A DNA stretch of 38,834 nucleotides from a virus: IMG/VR virus record IMGVR_UViG_3300006916_000015, positions 1 to 38,834 of that record; one strand, given 5' to 3'. Below the pieces are notes generated by a model that was not told the origin of the DNA, made no database searches, and saw only the letters and a list, made by a program, of their open reading frames with translations. Positions 27,680 to 33,770 of the stretch are shown here, one piece after another. A program made the translations under genes and the position numbers. How positions within the stretch are numbered: the first letter of the stretch is position 1; each line of letters starts with the position of its first letter.

Positions 27680-27715
27680 AACCACACACAGTCACCAAAA
27701 AACCACACACAGTCA
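27680..27715 (+). repeat. 15-base direct repeat, spacing 21
   Basis: AACCACACACAGTCA occurs at 27680-27694 and 27701-27715, each followed by ACC or CC and a run of A. The spacing is two helical turns. It lies in the almost G-free segment. It is an iteron-like candidate for a replication initiator or a regulator, but two copies are thin evidence. Confidence 0.5.
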
Positions 27716-28091
27716 ACCAAAAAGTTACACAAAAATTACAGAAACCACACAAACAACCCCCACACACACCCAAAAACACAACACCACAAAACCCACAGAT
27801 GTACCGAACCCAACCAACCTTATTATAGGACCTGGGGGTACCCCACCCACTATACCCCGGTGCAGGTCAGGGTGGGTTTCCTTGCGGACGCAAACGTTTC
27901 AGGGTGCAACCTTTTCAATCTGAAACTAGTGGGATCATTCGTTCCAGTCCCGCCCTAGTTTCGGAACAAGTGTTCCGGCAGTGCGACGACCGGTCCGGCA
28001 ACGGTTCGGGCCGGTCCGGTGGTGGTGGTGGTGGTGGGCCGTTTCGACTCCCCAACATTGGGGGGCGCTACGGCTTGAACTTGATCTAGAC

Positions 28092-28120
28092 TTGACTTTA
28101 GATGGTAGTTGTCTTGATTT
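28092..28120 (+). promoter_or_regulatory. weak candidate promoter for GC-rich operon
   Basis: TTGACT, 17 bases, then TGATTT lies about 85 bases before the first GC-rich gene. The -35 is good and the -10 is poor. It is the best sigma-70-like match I see in this leader. Confidence 0.2.
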
Positions 28121-28144
28121 TGGGTCCCTAGCTTGTCTCTTGTC

Positions 28145-28194
28145 GCCGGGTGGTCCGGTGGCACCCGGCCAGTCCGGCCGGTTTCAATCTGAAA
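28145..28194 (+). promoter_or_regulatory. leader cassette: hairpin plus palindrome before 28205
   Basis: GCCGGGTG pairs with CACCCGGC (28145-28169), followed by the exact palindrome TTTCAATCTGAAA (28182-28194). Its right arm plus GG is the ribosome-binding site, eight bases before ATG. It is the first of five similar cassettes in the GC-rich block. Confidence 0.6.
28182..28194. repeat. TTTCANNNTGAAA palindrome family (reference copy)
   Basis: Exact copies start at 1850, 3970, 5061, 6262, 6614, 8023, 9868, 10957, 12588, 13434, 18497, 19460, 20525, 21977, 24309, 26339, 27913, 28182, 28943, 28966, 29232, 29314, 29331, 29685, 29702, 30057, 30360, 34099, 34948, 35999, 37692 and 38450. Copies with one mismatch start at 1239, 2197, 2618, 7149, 14659, 15696, 27461, 30830, 31846, 32864, 33149, 35441 and 37224. 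The three central bases vary (AAC, ATC, AAT and AAA are common). With ten fixed bases in 38.7 kb, about 0.04 exact sites would be expected by chance. Confidence 0.93.
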
Positions 28195-28204
28195 GGTTCC
28201 TACA

Positions 28205-28846
28205 ATGCGCAAGTCCGATATCCCCATGTTCGATCTCCACACCGATGCCGACGCTGACAAGGCGTCGGGCATGATCGCCCGTCACCAAGCCGTCACCCGT
28301 GACCGGCAGAATGCCGCCAACTACGCCACGACGGCCGTCGTGGCCTACCGGGACCGGCGTGCCGACCAGGACGAGACCGTCGACGCCATGTCCGGCAAGG
28401 ACCTGGCCGAAATCCTGGGGACCACCGGCGGTGTCATCACGAAGTTGCGCACGGTTGCCGGTGTCCTGGGTGCGATCGCCACCGGTGTCGACACTGAGCA
28501 GACTCGCCGGGTGGTCCGCTATGCCGACCTGGCCGGGTTCACCGGTCTCGTGACCGTGGCCACCGGTCTACTCGGCGCCGATGGCGACGACCGTGCCCGT
28601 TCCATCGTGGGACTCGTCGATGCGTTCGGCGCCCCGTCGGCACTGTACGCCATTGCCACCGGTAGCAAGGTCCACCCGTCGGACGACCAGGACGACCAGG
28701 ACGACCAGGGCGACCAGGACGACCAGGACGACCAGGACGCCACTCCGTGGCAGGACCGGCTCACGGCCATGCTGGGCCAGTGCCGCCTTGAAGGTGCCAC
28801 CGATGACGACATCGCCGGGGTGGTGCGTACGTTCCTGGCCGGGTGA
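28205..28846 (+). CDS. hypothetical protein with DDQ repeats, 213 aa
   Basis: I do not recognise the family. The first 150 residues are helical and Ala/Val/Gly-rich with possible membrane-associated stretches (LAGFTGLVTVATGLLG). Residues about 160-178 are an acidic DDQ repeat coded by seven 9-base units. A helical C-terminal domain follows. It is the first gene after the divergent control region and is much richer in GC than the flanking arms. ATG has GAAAGG at 8 bases. Early expression and a host-takeover role are guesses from position. Confidence 0.65.
   Translation: MRKSDIPMFDLHTDADADKASGMIARHQAVTRDRQNAANYATTAVVAYRDRRADQDETVDAMSGKDLAEILGTTGGVITKLRTVAGVLGAIATGVDTEQTRRVVRYADLAGFTGLVTVATGLLGADGDDRARSIVGLVDAFGAPSALYAIATGSKVHPSDDQDDQDDQGDQDDQDDQDATPWQDRLTAMLGQCRLEGATDDDIAGVVRTFLAG
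28682..28739 (+). repeat. 9-base tandem repeat (GACGACCAG)n
   Basis: About six and a half units of GACGACCAG, one with a single change, code for the DDQ repeat. Unit number could vary by slippage without breaking the frame. Confidence 0.85.
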
Positions 28847-28852
28847 CCACCC

Positions 28853-28885
28853 GGCGCCATCGGCCCATCATGGGCCGATGGCGCC
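28853..28885 (+). terminator. long GC-rich hairpin after 28205 gene
   Basis: A perfect 15-base-pair stem (GGCGCCATCGGCCCA) with a three-base loop starts 7 bases after the stop. There is no U tract, so it may be an mRNA-stabilising or partial terminator structure rather than a full intrinsic terminator. Confidence 0.6.
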
Positions 28886-28989
28886 CTAGGGTGCATCGCC
28901 TCCGGGTGGTGGGTCCTAGGGTGCTATCGGCACCCGGTCGGGTTTCAATCTGAAATCCGGTCCCGTTTCAATCTGAAAGGTTCGTGATT
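28870..28989 (+). promoter_or_regulatory. leader cassette with two palindromes before 28990
   Basis: The segment CCTAGGGTGCATCGCCTCCG onward, ending in two exact palindromes (28943 and 28966), is clearly related to 29250-29354. GGTGC pairs with GCACC in a small hairpin before the palindromes. The second palindrome supplies GAAAGG for the start at 28990. Confidence 0.6.
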
Positions 28990-29214
28990 ATGGCTAAGCG
29001 AGTAACGTACACTGTCCGGGTTCCGGTCATCCGTACGTATCCCACCGGGGCCATGCGTGGCACTGGCATGGTTGTCCTGGAGATTGTCGAGGATGCCACC
29101 CTGGTCGGGGCTATGCGGGCGATTGACCAGGCAGTGGAACGGTGTGATTGGTACCAGGACAAGGCGCCGACCATCTCCCCGGACCCGACCGAAATGGGGT
29201 GGCCGGTCAAGTGA
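28990..29214 (+). CDS. hypothetical protein, 74 aa
   Basis: A beta-rich N-terminal half (RVTYTVRVPVIRTYPTGAMR, then MVVLEIVEDA) is followed by a helix (VGAMRAIDQAVERCDWYQD). No family is recognised. ATG at 28990 is nine bases after GAAAGG; GTG at 28984 is too close. It is a monocistronic-looking unit between two repeated leader cassettes. Confidence 0.65.
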   Translation: MAKRVTYTVRVPVIRTYPTGAMRGTGMVVLEIVEDATLVGAMRAIDQAVERCDWYQDKAPTISPDPTEMGWPVK

Positions 29215-29223
29215 CCGGGGTGC

Positions 29224-29252
29224 CCATCGGGTTTCAATCTGAAACCCGATGG
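29224..29252 (+). terminator. hairpin containing a palindrome
   Basis: CCATCGGG extends the palindrome TTTCAATCTGAAA on one side and CCCGATGG on the other, giving a 13-base-pair stem with a three-base loop, 10 bases after the stop at 29214. Here the palindrome is part of a terminator-like hairpin. There is no U tract. Confidence 0.55.
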
Positions 29253-29354
29253 CAGCCTAGGGCGCATCGGCTCCGGTTGGTGCGTTCTAGGGTGTCATGG
29301 TGGCACTGTCCGGTTTCAATCTGAAACCGGTTTCAAACTGAAAGGGTAGTTGTA
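29250..29354 (+). promoter_or_regulatory. leader cassette with two palindromes before 29355
   Basis: CCTAGGGCGCATCGGCTCCG onward is a diverged copy of the cassette at 28870-28989. Exact palindromes start at 29314 and 29331, 17 bases apart. The second gives GAAAGGG, eight bases before ATG. Confidence 0.6.
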
Positions 29355-29606
29355 ATGGCTAAGAATCTGGTCGAGAACGTGGCGGTCATGACCGAGGATG
29401 TCACGGCGAACACGCTGGTCGATTATTTCGACAATGGCACGTCCCTGGTTCTGGTGGTGCATGGGTTCGTGACGCCGTTGGTCGGGGCGACCAGGGGTCC
29501 GGGTGGTCGTTGGGTCGTGTTGGAGTGGTTGGATGCCGCCGGGTCTCCGGTGACCCAGGTGTTCGATCCGTCGGCGCTGCTGTCGGTGGCTGCGCTCTGG
29601 GGCTAA
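29355..29606 (+). CDS. hypothetical protein, 83 aa
   Basis: Unrecognised. The sequence alternates short strands (SLVLVVHGFVTPLVGATRG, RWVVLEWLD) and suggests a small beta-barrel. It has its own repeated leader and is followed by a hairpin, so it is likely an independent unit. GC-rich like its neighbours. Confidence 0.62.
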   Translation: MAKNLVENVAVMTEDVTANTLVDYFDNGTSLVLVVHGFVTPLVGATRGPGGRWVVLEWLDAAGSPVTQVFDPSALLSVAALWG

Positions 29607-29627
29607 CTGTTCGGTCGGTGCTGACTT

Positions 29628-29714
29628 GCCATCGCCCCCCAATGGGGGCGGTGGCGGGGACTGCATCTATCGGGTGCTGGCCGGTTTCAAAATGAAATCG
29701 GTTTCAATCTGAAA
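29628..29714 (+). promoter_or_regulatory. leader cassette with hairpin and two palindromes before 29731
   Basis: A 12-base-pair hairpin (29628-29655, GCCATCGCCCCC) is followed by GGGGACTGCATC and two exact palindromes at 29685 and 29702, again 17 bases apart. The following GGGAGGG is the ribosome-binding site. The hairpin plus GGGGACTGCA arrangement recurs at 30298-30372. Confidence 0.6.
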
Positions 29715-29730
29715 TCCTGGGAGGGATGAA

Positions 29731-30087
29731 ATGAAAATCAGTGACATGCGACCCACGGTGAAGTCGTGGGAGTACGACGGCAAGGTGCACAAGGTGGGGC
29801 ACTGGTCCTACCGTGACGGCTGGACGACGGTGGGGCTGGTTCCCCGCCAGATTCGGACGGTGTGGCACTACAACATGGCGATGGTCACCTTCGTGAACCG
29901 TGGCGAGGATCACGCCCCGGTGTGGCACGTCATCCCCGAAACCATCGGGTGGGGGAGTGTTTCGGATCAGCAGGGGTGCAACAAACTGACCGACGGTTTC
30001 CGTGACCTGCGGGGCCGCCTCGTCGTGTTCCGTCGGGCTGGTGGTGCCCGTTGGGATTTCATTCTGAAAGGTTCGAACGATGCGTGA
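29731..30087 (+). CDS. hypothetical protein, 118 aa
   Basis: Unrecognised. It is Trp- and Tyr-rich with strands such as KVHKVGHWSYRDGWTTVGLV and MAMVTFVNRG, suggesting a beta-rich fold. GGGAGGG is spaced seven bases from ATG at 29731. The 3' end overlaps the next small gene by 8 bases and contains an exact palindrome (30057-30069) that serves as that gene's ribosome-binding site. Confidence 0.68.
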   Translation: MKISDMRPTVKSWEYDGKVHKVGHWSYRDGWTTVGLVPRQIRTVWHYNMAMVTFVNRGEDHAPVWHVIPETIGWGSVSDQQGCNKLTDGFRDLRGRLVVFRRAGGARWDFILKGSNDA

Positions 30088-30217
30088 GACGGTGATGGTG
30101 TACGTCAAGGCTGCCACGGTGATCGTGGTTGCCATCGGGGTGTTGGTGATCGGTATCCGATTGGGGGTGATTCCGTCGGAGAATGATCCGGAGCATGTCC
30201 GCATGATCCGGCGCTGA
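30080..30217 (+). CDS. 45-residue membrane protein
   Basis: A short charged start (MRETVMVYVK) leads into one hydrophobic helix (AATVIVVAIGVLVIGIRLGV), then a charged tail ending MIRR. GAAAGG formed by the palindrome arm lies eight bases before ATG. It overlaps the preceding gene by 8 bases. The function is unknown. Confidence 0.6.
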   Translation: MRETVMVYVKAATVIVVAIGVLVIGIRLGVIPSENDPEHVRMIRR

Positions 30218-30225
30218 CCCACCAT

Positions 30226-30269
30226 CAGGATTGTAACAGGATTGTAAAGTTTCTGTAACGGTTCTGTAA
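30226..30269 (+). promoter_or_regulatory. four direct repeats of 11 bases (GTAAC boxes)
   Basis: CAGGATTGTAA occurs twice, then AGTTTCTGTAA and CGGTTCTGTAA, so GTAAC/GTAAA/GTAAC/GTAAT recur with six bases between them. One-turn spacing is typical for tandem OmpR/PhoB-family response regulators. Among Actinobacteria, MtrA is a candidate because its sites contain spaced GTAAC. TAATAT at 30267-30272 could be the -10 of a promoter activated here for the ATPase operon. Confidence 0.6.
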
Positions 30270-30297
30270 TATTGGCCGGGTATCGTTGTTACTGACT

Positions 30298-30372
30298 CAC
30301 CACCGGCTTCGGTCGGTGGTGGGGACTGCACCAACGGTGCTGCCCGACATGGTGTCGGGTTTCAAAATGAAA
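30298..30372 (+). promoter_or_regulatory. UUCG hairpin and palindrome leader before 30392
   Basis: A 10-base-pair stem with a TTCG loop (30298-30321) is followed by GGGGACTGCACC, a small GCACC/GGTGC hairpin and the exact palindrome at 30360-30372. GGAGGG then lies seven bases before ATG. It is the same plan as the leader at 29628-29714. Confidence 0.6.
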
Positions 30373-30391
30373 GAATCTGGAGGGATTCGAA

Positions 30392-31792
30392 ATGCGTTTC
30401 AATACGATTCACAAGACCTACAACGGCATCGTGAACGGTGTCGATCAGGAAGGGTTCACCGTCCCGATGGACGAGTGGACGATGGACGAGTGCAAGGCTG
30501 CGGCCCGGGCTGCTGACCGTAACGGGTTCGATACGGTGGCCGACATGCCGAAAGCCACGGTGCTGCATCTCACTCCCGAGGATTTCGGGGATGGGTTCGG
30601 CTACGGTGGGTCGGGCGACGAGTCGGACCGGGACGGGCAGGATGCCGACGGCGATGCCGACGGCCAGGGTGACGGCCAGGGTGACGAGTCCGACGGCGAT
30701 GCCGACGGCCAGTCCGACGGTGAGTCCGACCAGGATGGTGAGTCGGGTGACGAGTCCGATGGTGAGTCGGGCGACCAGTCTGACCAGGAACAGTCGGACG
30801 ACGAATCGGACGGAAAGGATGACATGGATTTTCAGTTTGAACACGATCCTGGCGAGGATGAATCGCTCGGTGACAAGTTCGCCGACAGTCTCTGGGAGAC
30901 GTTCAAGCCTCGGGTGATCGACATTGCCGAGTCTCGTGCCCGGCAGGCTGGCAACCAGGTTCGGGAGTCGATCCCGAAGGGTGGCACGGGTGGCAAGGCG
31001 AAGCCGTCGTTCGTGAAGATCGACGGCAAGGTCAAGGGCAAGATCCCCGAGGTTCGCCACAGCAAGTTCGACACCGTGCTCCGACTGGTGGCCCGGGGGA
31101 CTCACGTCTACCTGCCTGGCCCGCCAGGGACCGGCAAGTCGCATATGTGCCTTCAGGTCGGTGAGGCTCTCGGCCGATCCGTCGAGATCGAAGGGTTCAA
31201 CCCGATGTCACCGATGTCCGATATCAAGGGGTACATGATCCCTGGCACCGGCGAGTTCAAGGAAACGGCGTTCTATCGGGCGTTCACGTCCGGTGGCTTG
31301 TACGTCGGGGACGAGTTGGACAACTCCAACCCGGCCATCGTCGCCGGGTTGAACAGTGCGCTGGCGAACGGTATCTTCGAGTTCGGGAACGGCAAGCATC
31401 TCGCCCATCTCGACTTCGGCATGTTGGCCACCGCCAACACGCTCGGGACCGGTCCGACTGCCCAGTTCGCTGGGCGTGCCAAACTGGACCCGGCGTCACT
31501 GAACCGGTTCGCCAAGGTGTACATCGACACTGACGAACGCATGGAGACGGCCATCGTTGCCGGTATGCTCGGCGACAGTCTCGCTGACCGCTGGTTGACC
31601 CAGGTCCGTCACGCCCGGCGTGCCGTCGATGCGTTGGGTATCAAGCATTTCGTCACCATGCGAGACTCGGTGATCGGTGCGAAGATGATCGCACCGGGTG
31701 ACGGTGCGTTCACCATCGGTGAGGCGTGCGAGATGACGTTCCTCGGTGCGCTGGACGACGACCAGAAGGCGAAGATCAAGGCTTGGTCTTGA
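30392..31792 (+). CDS. MoxR/CobS-like AAA+ ATPase with acidic repeat region
   Basis: Residues 1-70 form a small N-terminal domain. About 72-145 is an Asp/Ser/Gly repeat, highly acidic and probably disordered. The AAA+ module has Walker A GPPGTGKS (243-250), Walker B GGLYVGDELD (301-310), sensor 1 LATANT (345-350) and LNRF with an arginine finger near 372. This is the MoxR/CobS type, which remodels protein complexes with a VWA-like partner. The neighbouring 289-residue protein could be that partner. GGAGGG precedes ATG at seven bases. The substrate is unknown. Confidence 0.8.
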   Translation: MRFNTIHKTYNGIVNGVDQEGFTVPMDEWTMDECKAAARAADRNGFDTVADMPKATVLHLTPEDFGDGFGYGGSGDESDRDGQDADGDADGQGDGQGDESDGDADGQSDGESDQDGESGDESDGESGDQSDQEQSDDESDGKDDMDFQFEHDPGEDESLGDKFADSLWETFKPRVIDIAESRARQAGNQVRESIPKGGTGGKAKPSFVKIDGKVKGKIPEVRHSKFDTVLRLVARGTHVYLPGPPGTGKSHMCLQVGEALGRSVEIEGFNPMSPMSDIKGYMIPGTGEFKETAFYRAFTSGGLYVGDELDNSNPAIVAGLNSALANGIFEFGNGKHLAHLDFGMLATANTLGTGPTAQFAGRAKLDPASLNRFAKVYIDTDERMETAIVAGMLGDSLADRWLTQVRHARRAVDALGIKHFVTMRDSVIGAKMIAPGDGAFTIGEACEMTFLGALDDDQKAKIKAWS

Positions 31793-31802
31793 TCTAGGGT
31801 TT

Positions 31803-31844
31803 CCGGGTCGGGGGGTTTCCAATCCCTCCGGCCCCCCGGCCCGG
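31803..31844 (+). terminator. GC-rich hairpin after ATPase gene
   Basis: CCGGGTCGGGGGG pairs with CCCCCCGGCCCGG (one G-U pair) around a 16-base loop, 10 bases after the stop. There is no U tract, and a one-mismatch palindrome follows at 31846. It probably reduces read-through or protects the ATPase mRNA end. Confidence 0.5.
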
Positions 31845-31886
31845 ATTTCAATCTGCAACATTCAACACTCACAGAAAGTTACGATC

Positions 31887-32756
31887 ATGAAGTACACACT
31901 CCACCAGTTCGATTCGATCCACAAGTTCATTGACGCAGCGGCTGCTGCTGCTGACAAAACCTCAACTGGGGTTAGCAACAACCCGACCGATGGTTGGCAC
32001 GGCACGGCCGATCTGCCGGAAGCGATCCGGTTCGCTAAGTTCGGCGGCTGGGCACCCGAGGGTGCCGCCGAGATGCGCCGCTGGTTCGACGGTATCGTGC
32101 CGAAAATCCGCAAGTACGTTGACAACACACTGGAGTACCGGTACAACGTGTCGGGCGCTAGTTTCGACATCGCCCGCTATCTGGACGGCGAACCGGAGTG
32201 CATGTTTGAGTTCGTCCCGAACGAGGATGAGGTTTCGAAGCGTGCCTTGTGTCTGGTTGTCGGCTACAGCATCCCGTCATCGGTCACCGCCCAACAGTTG
32301 TTCGCCCGTGGTCAGGCTCTGATCGGTCTGGTTCGTGCCCTTGCCACGTTGGGTTACGAGTTGGAGATTTGGGCCGAAGAAAGCGTCCGGCCCCGTAACG
32401 GCAAGAACCTGGACAGTGAAGCCTGGTCGGTCCTGACCCGGTTGCATTCTGCCGGTACGATCATGGACGAGTCGGCGGTCGAGTTCGCCCTGGGTAACCC
32501 GTCGTGGCTGCGCCGGTTGATCTTCGCTCTCCAGGAGGGTGAGTCCCCCAGCATCCGCAAGCGTTACGGTTTCCAGAAAGGTGGCGGCTACGGTACGGTG
32601 ACTGCCATTCAGCACGCCAACATTGTTGGTGCCGATCTGACGATGGACTTGTCTCAGCGTTGGTTCACTCATGGTGATCCGGCCGATGCGGAGCGTTGGG
32701 TGTTCGATCAACTCAAGGCGTTGGGTGTGGTCGAGCAGGATGCGGAGTTCAACTGA
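31887..32756 (+). CDS. ATPase-associated protein, 289 aa
   Basis: It follows the MoxR/CobS-like ATPase, the usual position of a VWA/CobT-like partner. Segments ALCLVVGYSIPSSVTAQQLF, then a stretch including LVRALATLGYELEIWAEE, could be the first strand and helices of a Rossmann-like domain, but a MIDAS DxSxS motif is not visible. ATG at 31887 is chosen from context; the open frame upstream crosses the hairpin at 31803-31844. The ribosome-binding site (GAAAG) is modest. Partner role is inferred from gene order only. Confidence 0.6.
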   Translation: MKYTLHQFDSIHKFIDAAAAAADKTSTGVSNNPTDGWHGTADLPEAIRFAKFGGWAPEGAAEMRRWFDGIVPKIRKYVDNTLEYRYNVSGASFDIARYLDGEPECMFEFVPNEDEVSKRALCLVVGYSIPSSVTAQQLFARGQALIGLVRALATLGYELEIWAEESVRPRNGKNLDSEAWSVLTRLHSAGTIMDESAVEFALGNPSWLRRLIFALQEGESPSIRKRYGFQKGGGYGTVTAIQHANIVGADLTMDLSQRWFTHGDPADAERWVFDQLKALGVVEQDAEFN

Positions 32757-32842
32757 TGGACCCGATTCAAATCTACGGTGGTCTGCTGGTCATCGTGTCT
32801 ATCATCCTAGCGTTCTTCGCCCGTTGGGGCGAGGACGACTAG
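32756..32842 (+). CDS. 28-residue membrane peptide
   Basis: ATG overlaps the preceding TGA. The peptide has one hydrophobic helix (IYGGLLVIVSIILAFFARW) and an acidic end (GEDD), the same design as the tiny membrane proteins at 2350, 2418 and 30080. The function is unknown. Confidence 0.5.
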   Translation: MDPIQIYGGLLVIVSIILAFFARWGEDD

Positions 32843-32888
32843 GGTGGTTCGATCTGATACTGATTGCAAACTGAAAGGAAAGATGAGA

Positions 32889-33095
32889 ATGGATATCTTC
32901 ATCACGAAAATGACCATCACGGGTTACGTTGACTGCGACTGTGGTGCCAGGCTTGACCTGTTCGTCGATGATGACGACACCTATTTCAACGAGGCGCAGG
33001 CAGAGGATGCTTTGGCTGGTCAGATTGATCCTGGCTGGGATATGCACAACGGTTTGTGCCCGGACTGTGTTGACTCTGACGAATCTGACGACTAG
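32889..33095 (+). CDS. small zinc-binding protein, 68 aa
   Basis: CDC near residue 18 and CPDC about 40 residues later can form a zinc site; the middle and C-terminus are very acidic (VDDDD, DSDESDD). ATG at 32889 fits AAAGGA spaced nine bases; ATG at 32883 is an alternative. A one-mismatch palindrome (32864-32876) supplies the GAAAGG. The function is unknown. Confidence 0.6.
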   Translation: MDIFITKMTITGYVDCDCGARLDLFVDDDDTYFNEAQAEDALAGQIDPGWDMHNGLCPDCVDSDESDD

Positions 33096-33104
33096 GGACT
33101 AGGG

Positions 33105-33133
33105 TTGTCTCATCCTGGGTAAGATGCTAAACT
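33105..33133 (+). promoter_or_regulatory. candidate sigma-70-type promoter
   Basis: TTGTCT, 17 bases, then TAAACT fits an actinobacterial TTGnnn/TAnnnT promoter. A one-mismatch palindrome (33149-33161) begins 16 bases downstream, where a bound protein would block transcription start or early elongation. Confidence 0.35.
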
Positions 33134-33184
33134 GCCCGAAGTCTATTATTTCAAATCGAAACACGAAAAGAAAGGTTATTTACC

Positions 33185-33427
33185 ATGAGCGCAGAACATT
33201 TCTCCGACGAATATTTCGAGAACGGTGACGATCTGCACACGTTCTTCATCCACCCGAACGGGGTCTTTTGGATTCCATTGTTCATCCCCGGGATTGAGAA
33301 CCCCGACGACATCGGTGGCATGGAACTGATCGTACGCTGCAAGTTGGCTTTCGAAACGGTTGCCGCCTTGGGCATCGACGGCGGCATGTTGGTGTGGGAT
33401 GACGGCTGCCAGGTGATTGCCGAATGA
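33185..33427 (+). CDS. hypothetical protein, 80 aa
   Basis: Unrecognised. An acidic start (SDEYFENGDD) is followed by FFIHPNGVFWIPLFIPGIEN and a helix. AAAGG lies nine bases upstream of ATG. The stop overlaps the following small gene. It starts a run of six overlapping small genes to 35218. Confidence 0.62.
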   Translation: MSAEHFSDEYFENGDDLHTFFIHPNGVFWIPLFIPGIENPDDIGGMELIVRCKLAFETVAALGIDGGMLVWDDGCQVIAE

Positions 33428-33579
33428 ACCAGGCAAAGATGTTGGGCCGGATGGCTGTGCGCTGCACCTACGGGTGCTGCCGGTCGTCCGGTCCACGGGA
33501 ACGGGACCGTGAACGCCGCTATTTGAAACGACAGGAGAGAATGCAATGGAAACTGACAGTGTTGGAGGAAACGAAATGA
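33424..33579 (+). CDS. basic Cys-containing protein, 51 aa
   Basis: ATG overlaps the upstream TGA (ATGA), AGGTGATT is well placed as ribosome-binding site, and the stop overlaps the next ATG. The protein has RCTYGCCRSSGP and then a strongly basic helix (RERDRERRYLKRQER). Similar short Cys/Arg proteins occur in actinobacteriophages. A nucleic acid-binding role is possible; the function is unknown. Confidence 0.55.
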   Translation: MNQAKMLGRMAVRCTYGCCRSSGPRERDRERRYLKRQERMQWKLTVLEETK

Positions 33580-33770
33580 CCGGTGAAATGTTCGCAGTGT
33601 ATGGCACGTATCATGGCGATCCGCTGCTGGTTCTGTACAAGACGATTGAGGAAGCACGGCAGGACATCGCTGCTTTGACTGTCGGTGATGAGAACAGTCG
33701 TTTGGACATCATGAAGATTGTTGGGGCGCACTGGGATGAGATTGATGCGGAAGTGGTGCATCTCGGATGA
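33576..33770 (+). CDS. hypothetical protein, 64 aa
   Basis: Starts MTGEMFAVYGTYHGDPLLVL, an alpha/beta layout with an acidic helix after it. ATG at 33576 follows GGAGG at seven bases and overlaps the previous stop; ATG at 33546 also has a usable GGAGAG. The stop overlaps the next ATG. The function is unknown. Confidence 0.58.
   Translation: MTGEMFAVYGTYHGDPLLVLYKTIEEARQDIAALTVGDENSRLDIMKIVGAHWDEIDAEVVHLG

Larger units (their letters stand above)
27383..28204. promoter_or_regulatory. divergent noncoding control region
   Basis: About 820 bases separate the leftward late genes from the rightward GC-rich genes. It contains three strong hairpins (27482-27622), an almost G-free A/C-rich stretch (about 27640-27815), a 15-base direct repeat, a TTATTATAGGACC element (27820-27832) near GGGGTACCCC, further hairpins at 27962-27977 and 28050-28063, an exact palindrome at 27913-27925 and one near copy at 27461-27473. 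I see no credible gene in it. It probably holds the divergent promoters and may hold the replication origin. Confidence 0.7.

Noticed and set aside
28519-28896. An antisense Ser/Pro-rich open frame over the DDQ repeat gene
   Set aside because: Its SSWSS repeats are the complement of the DDQ-coding 9-base repeats and it has no start context.
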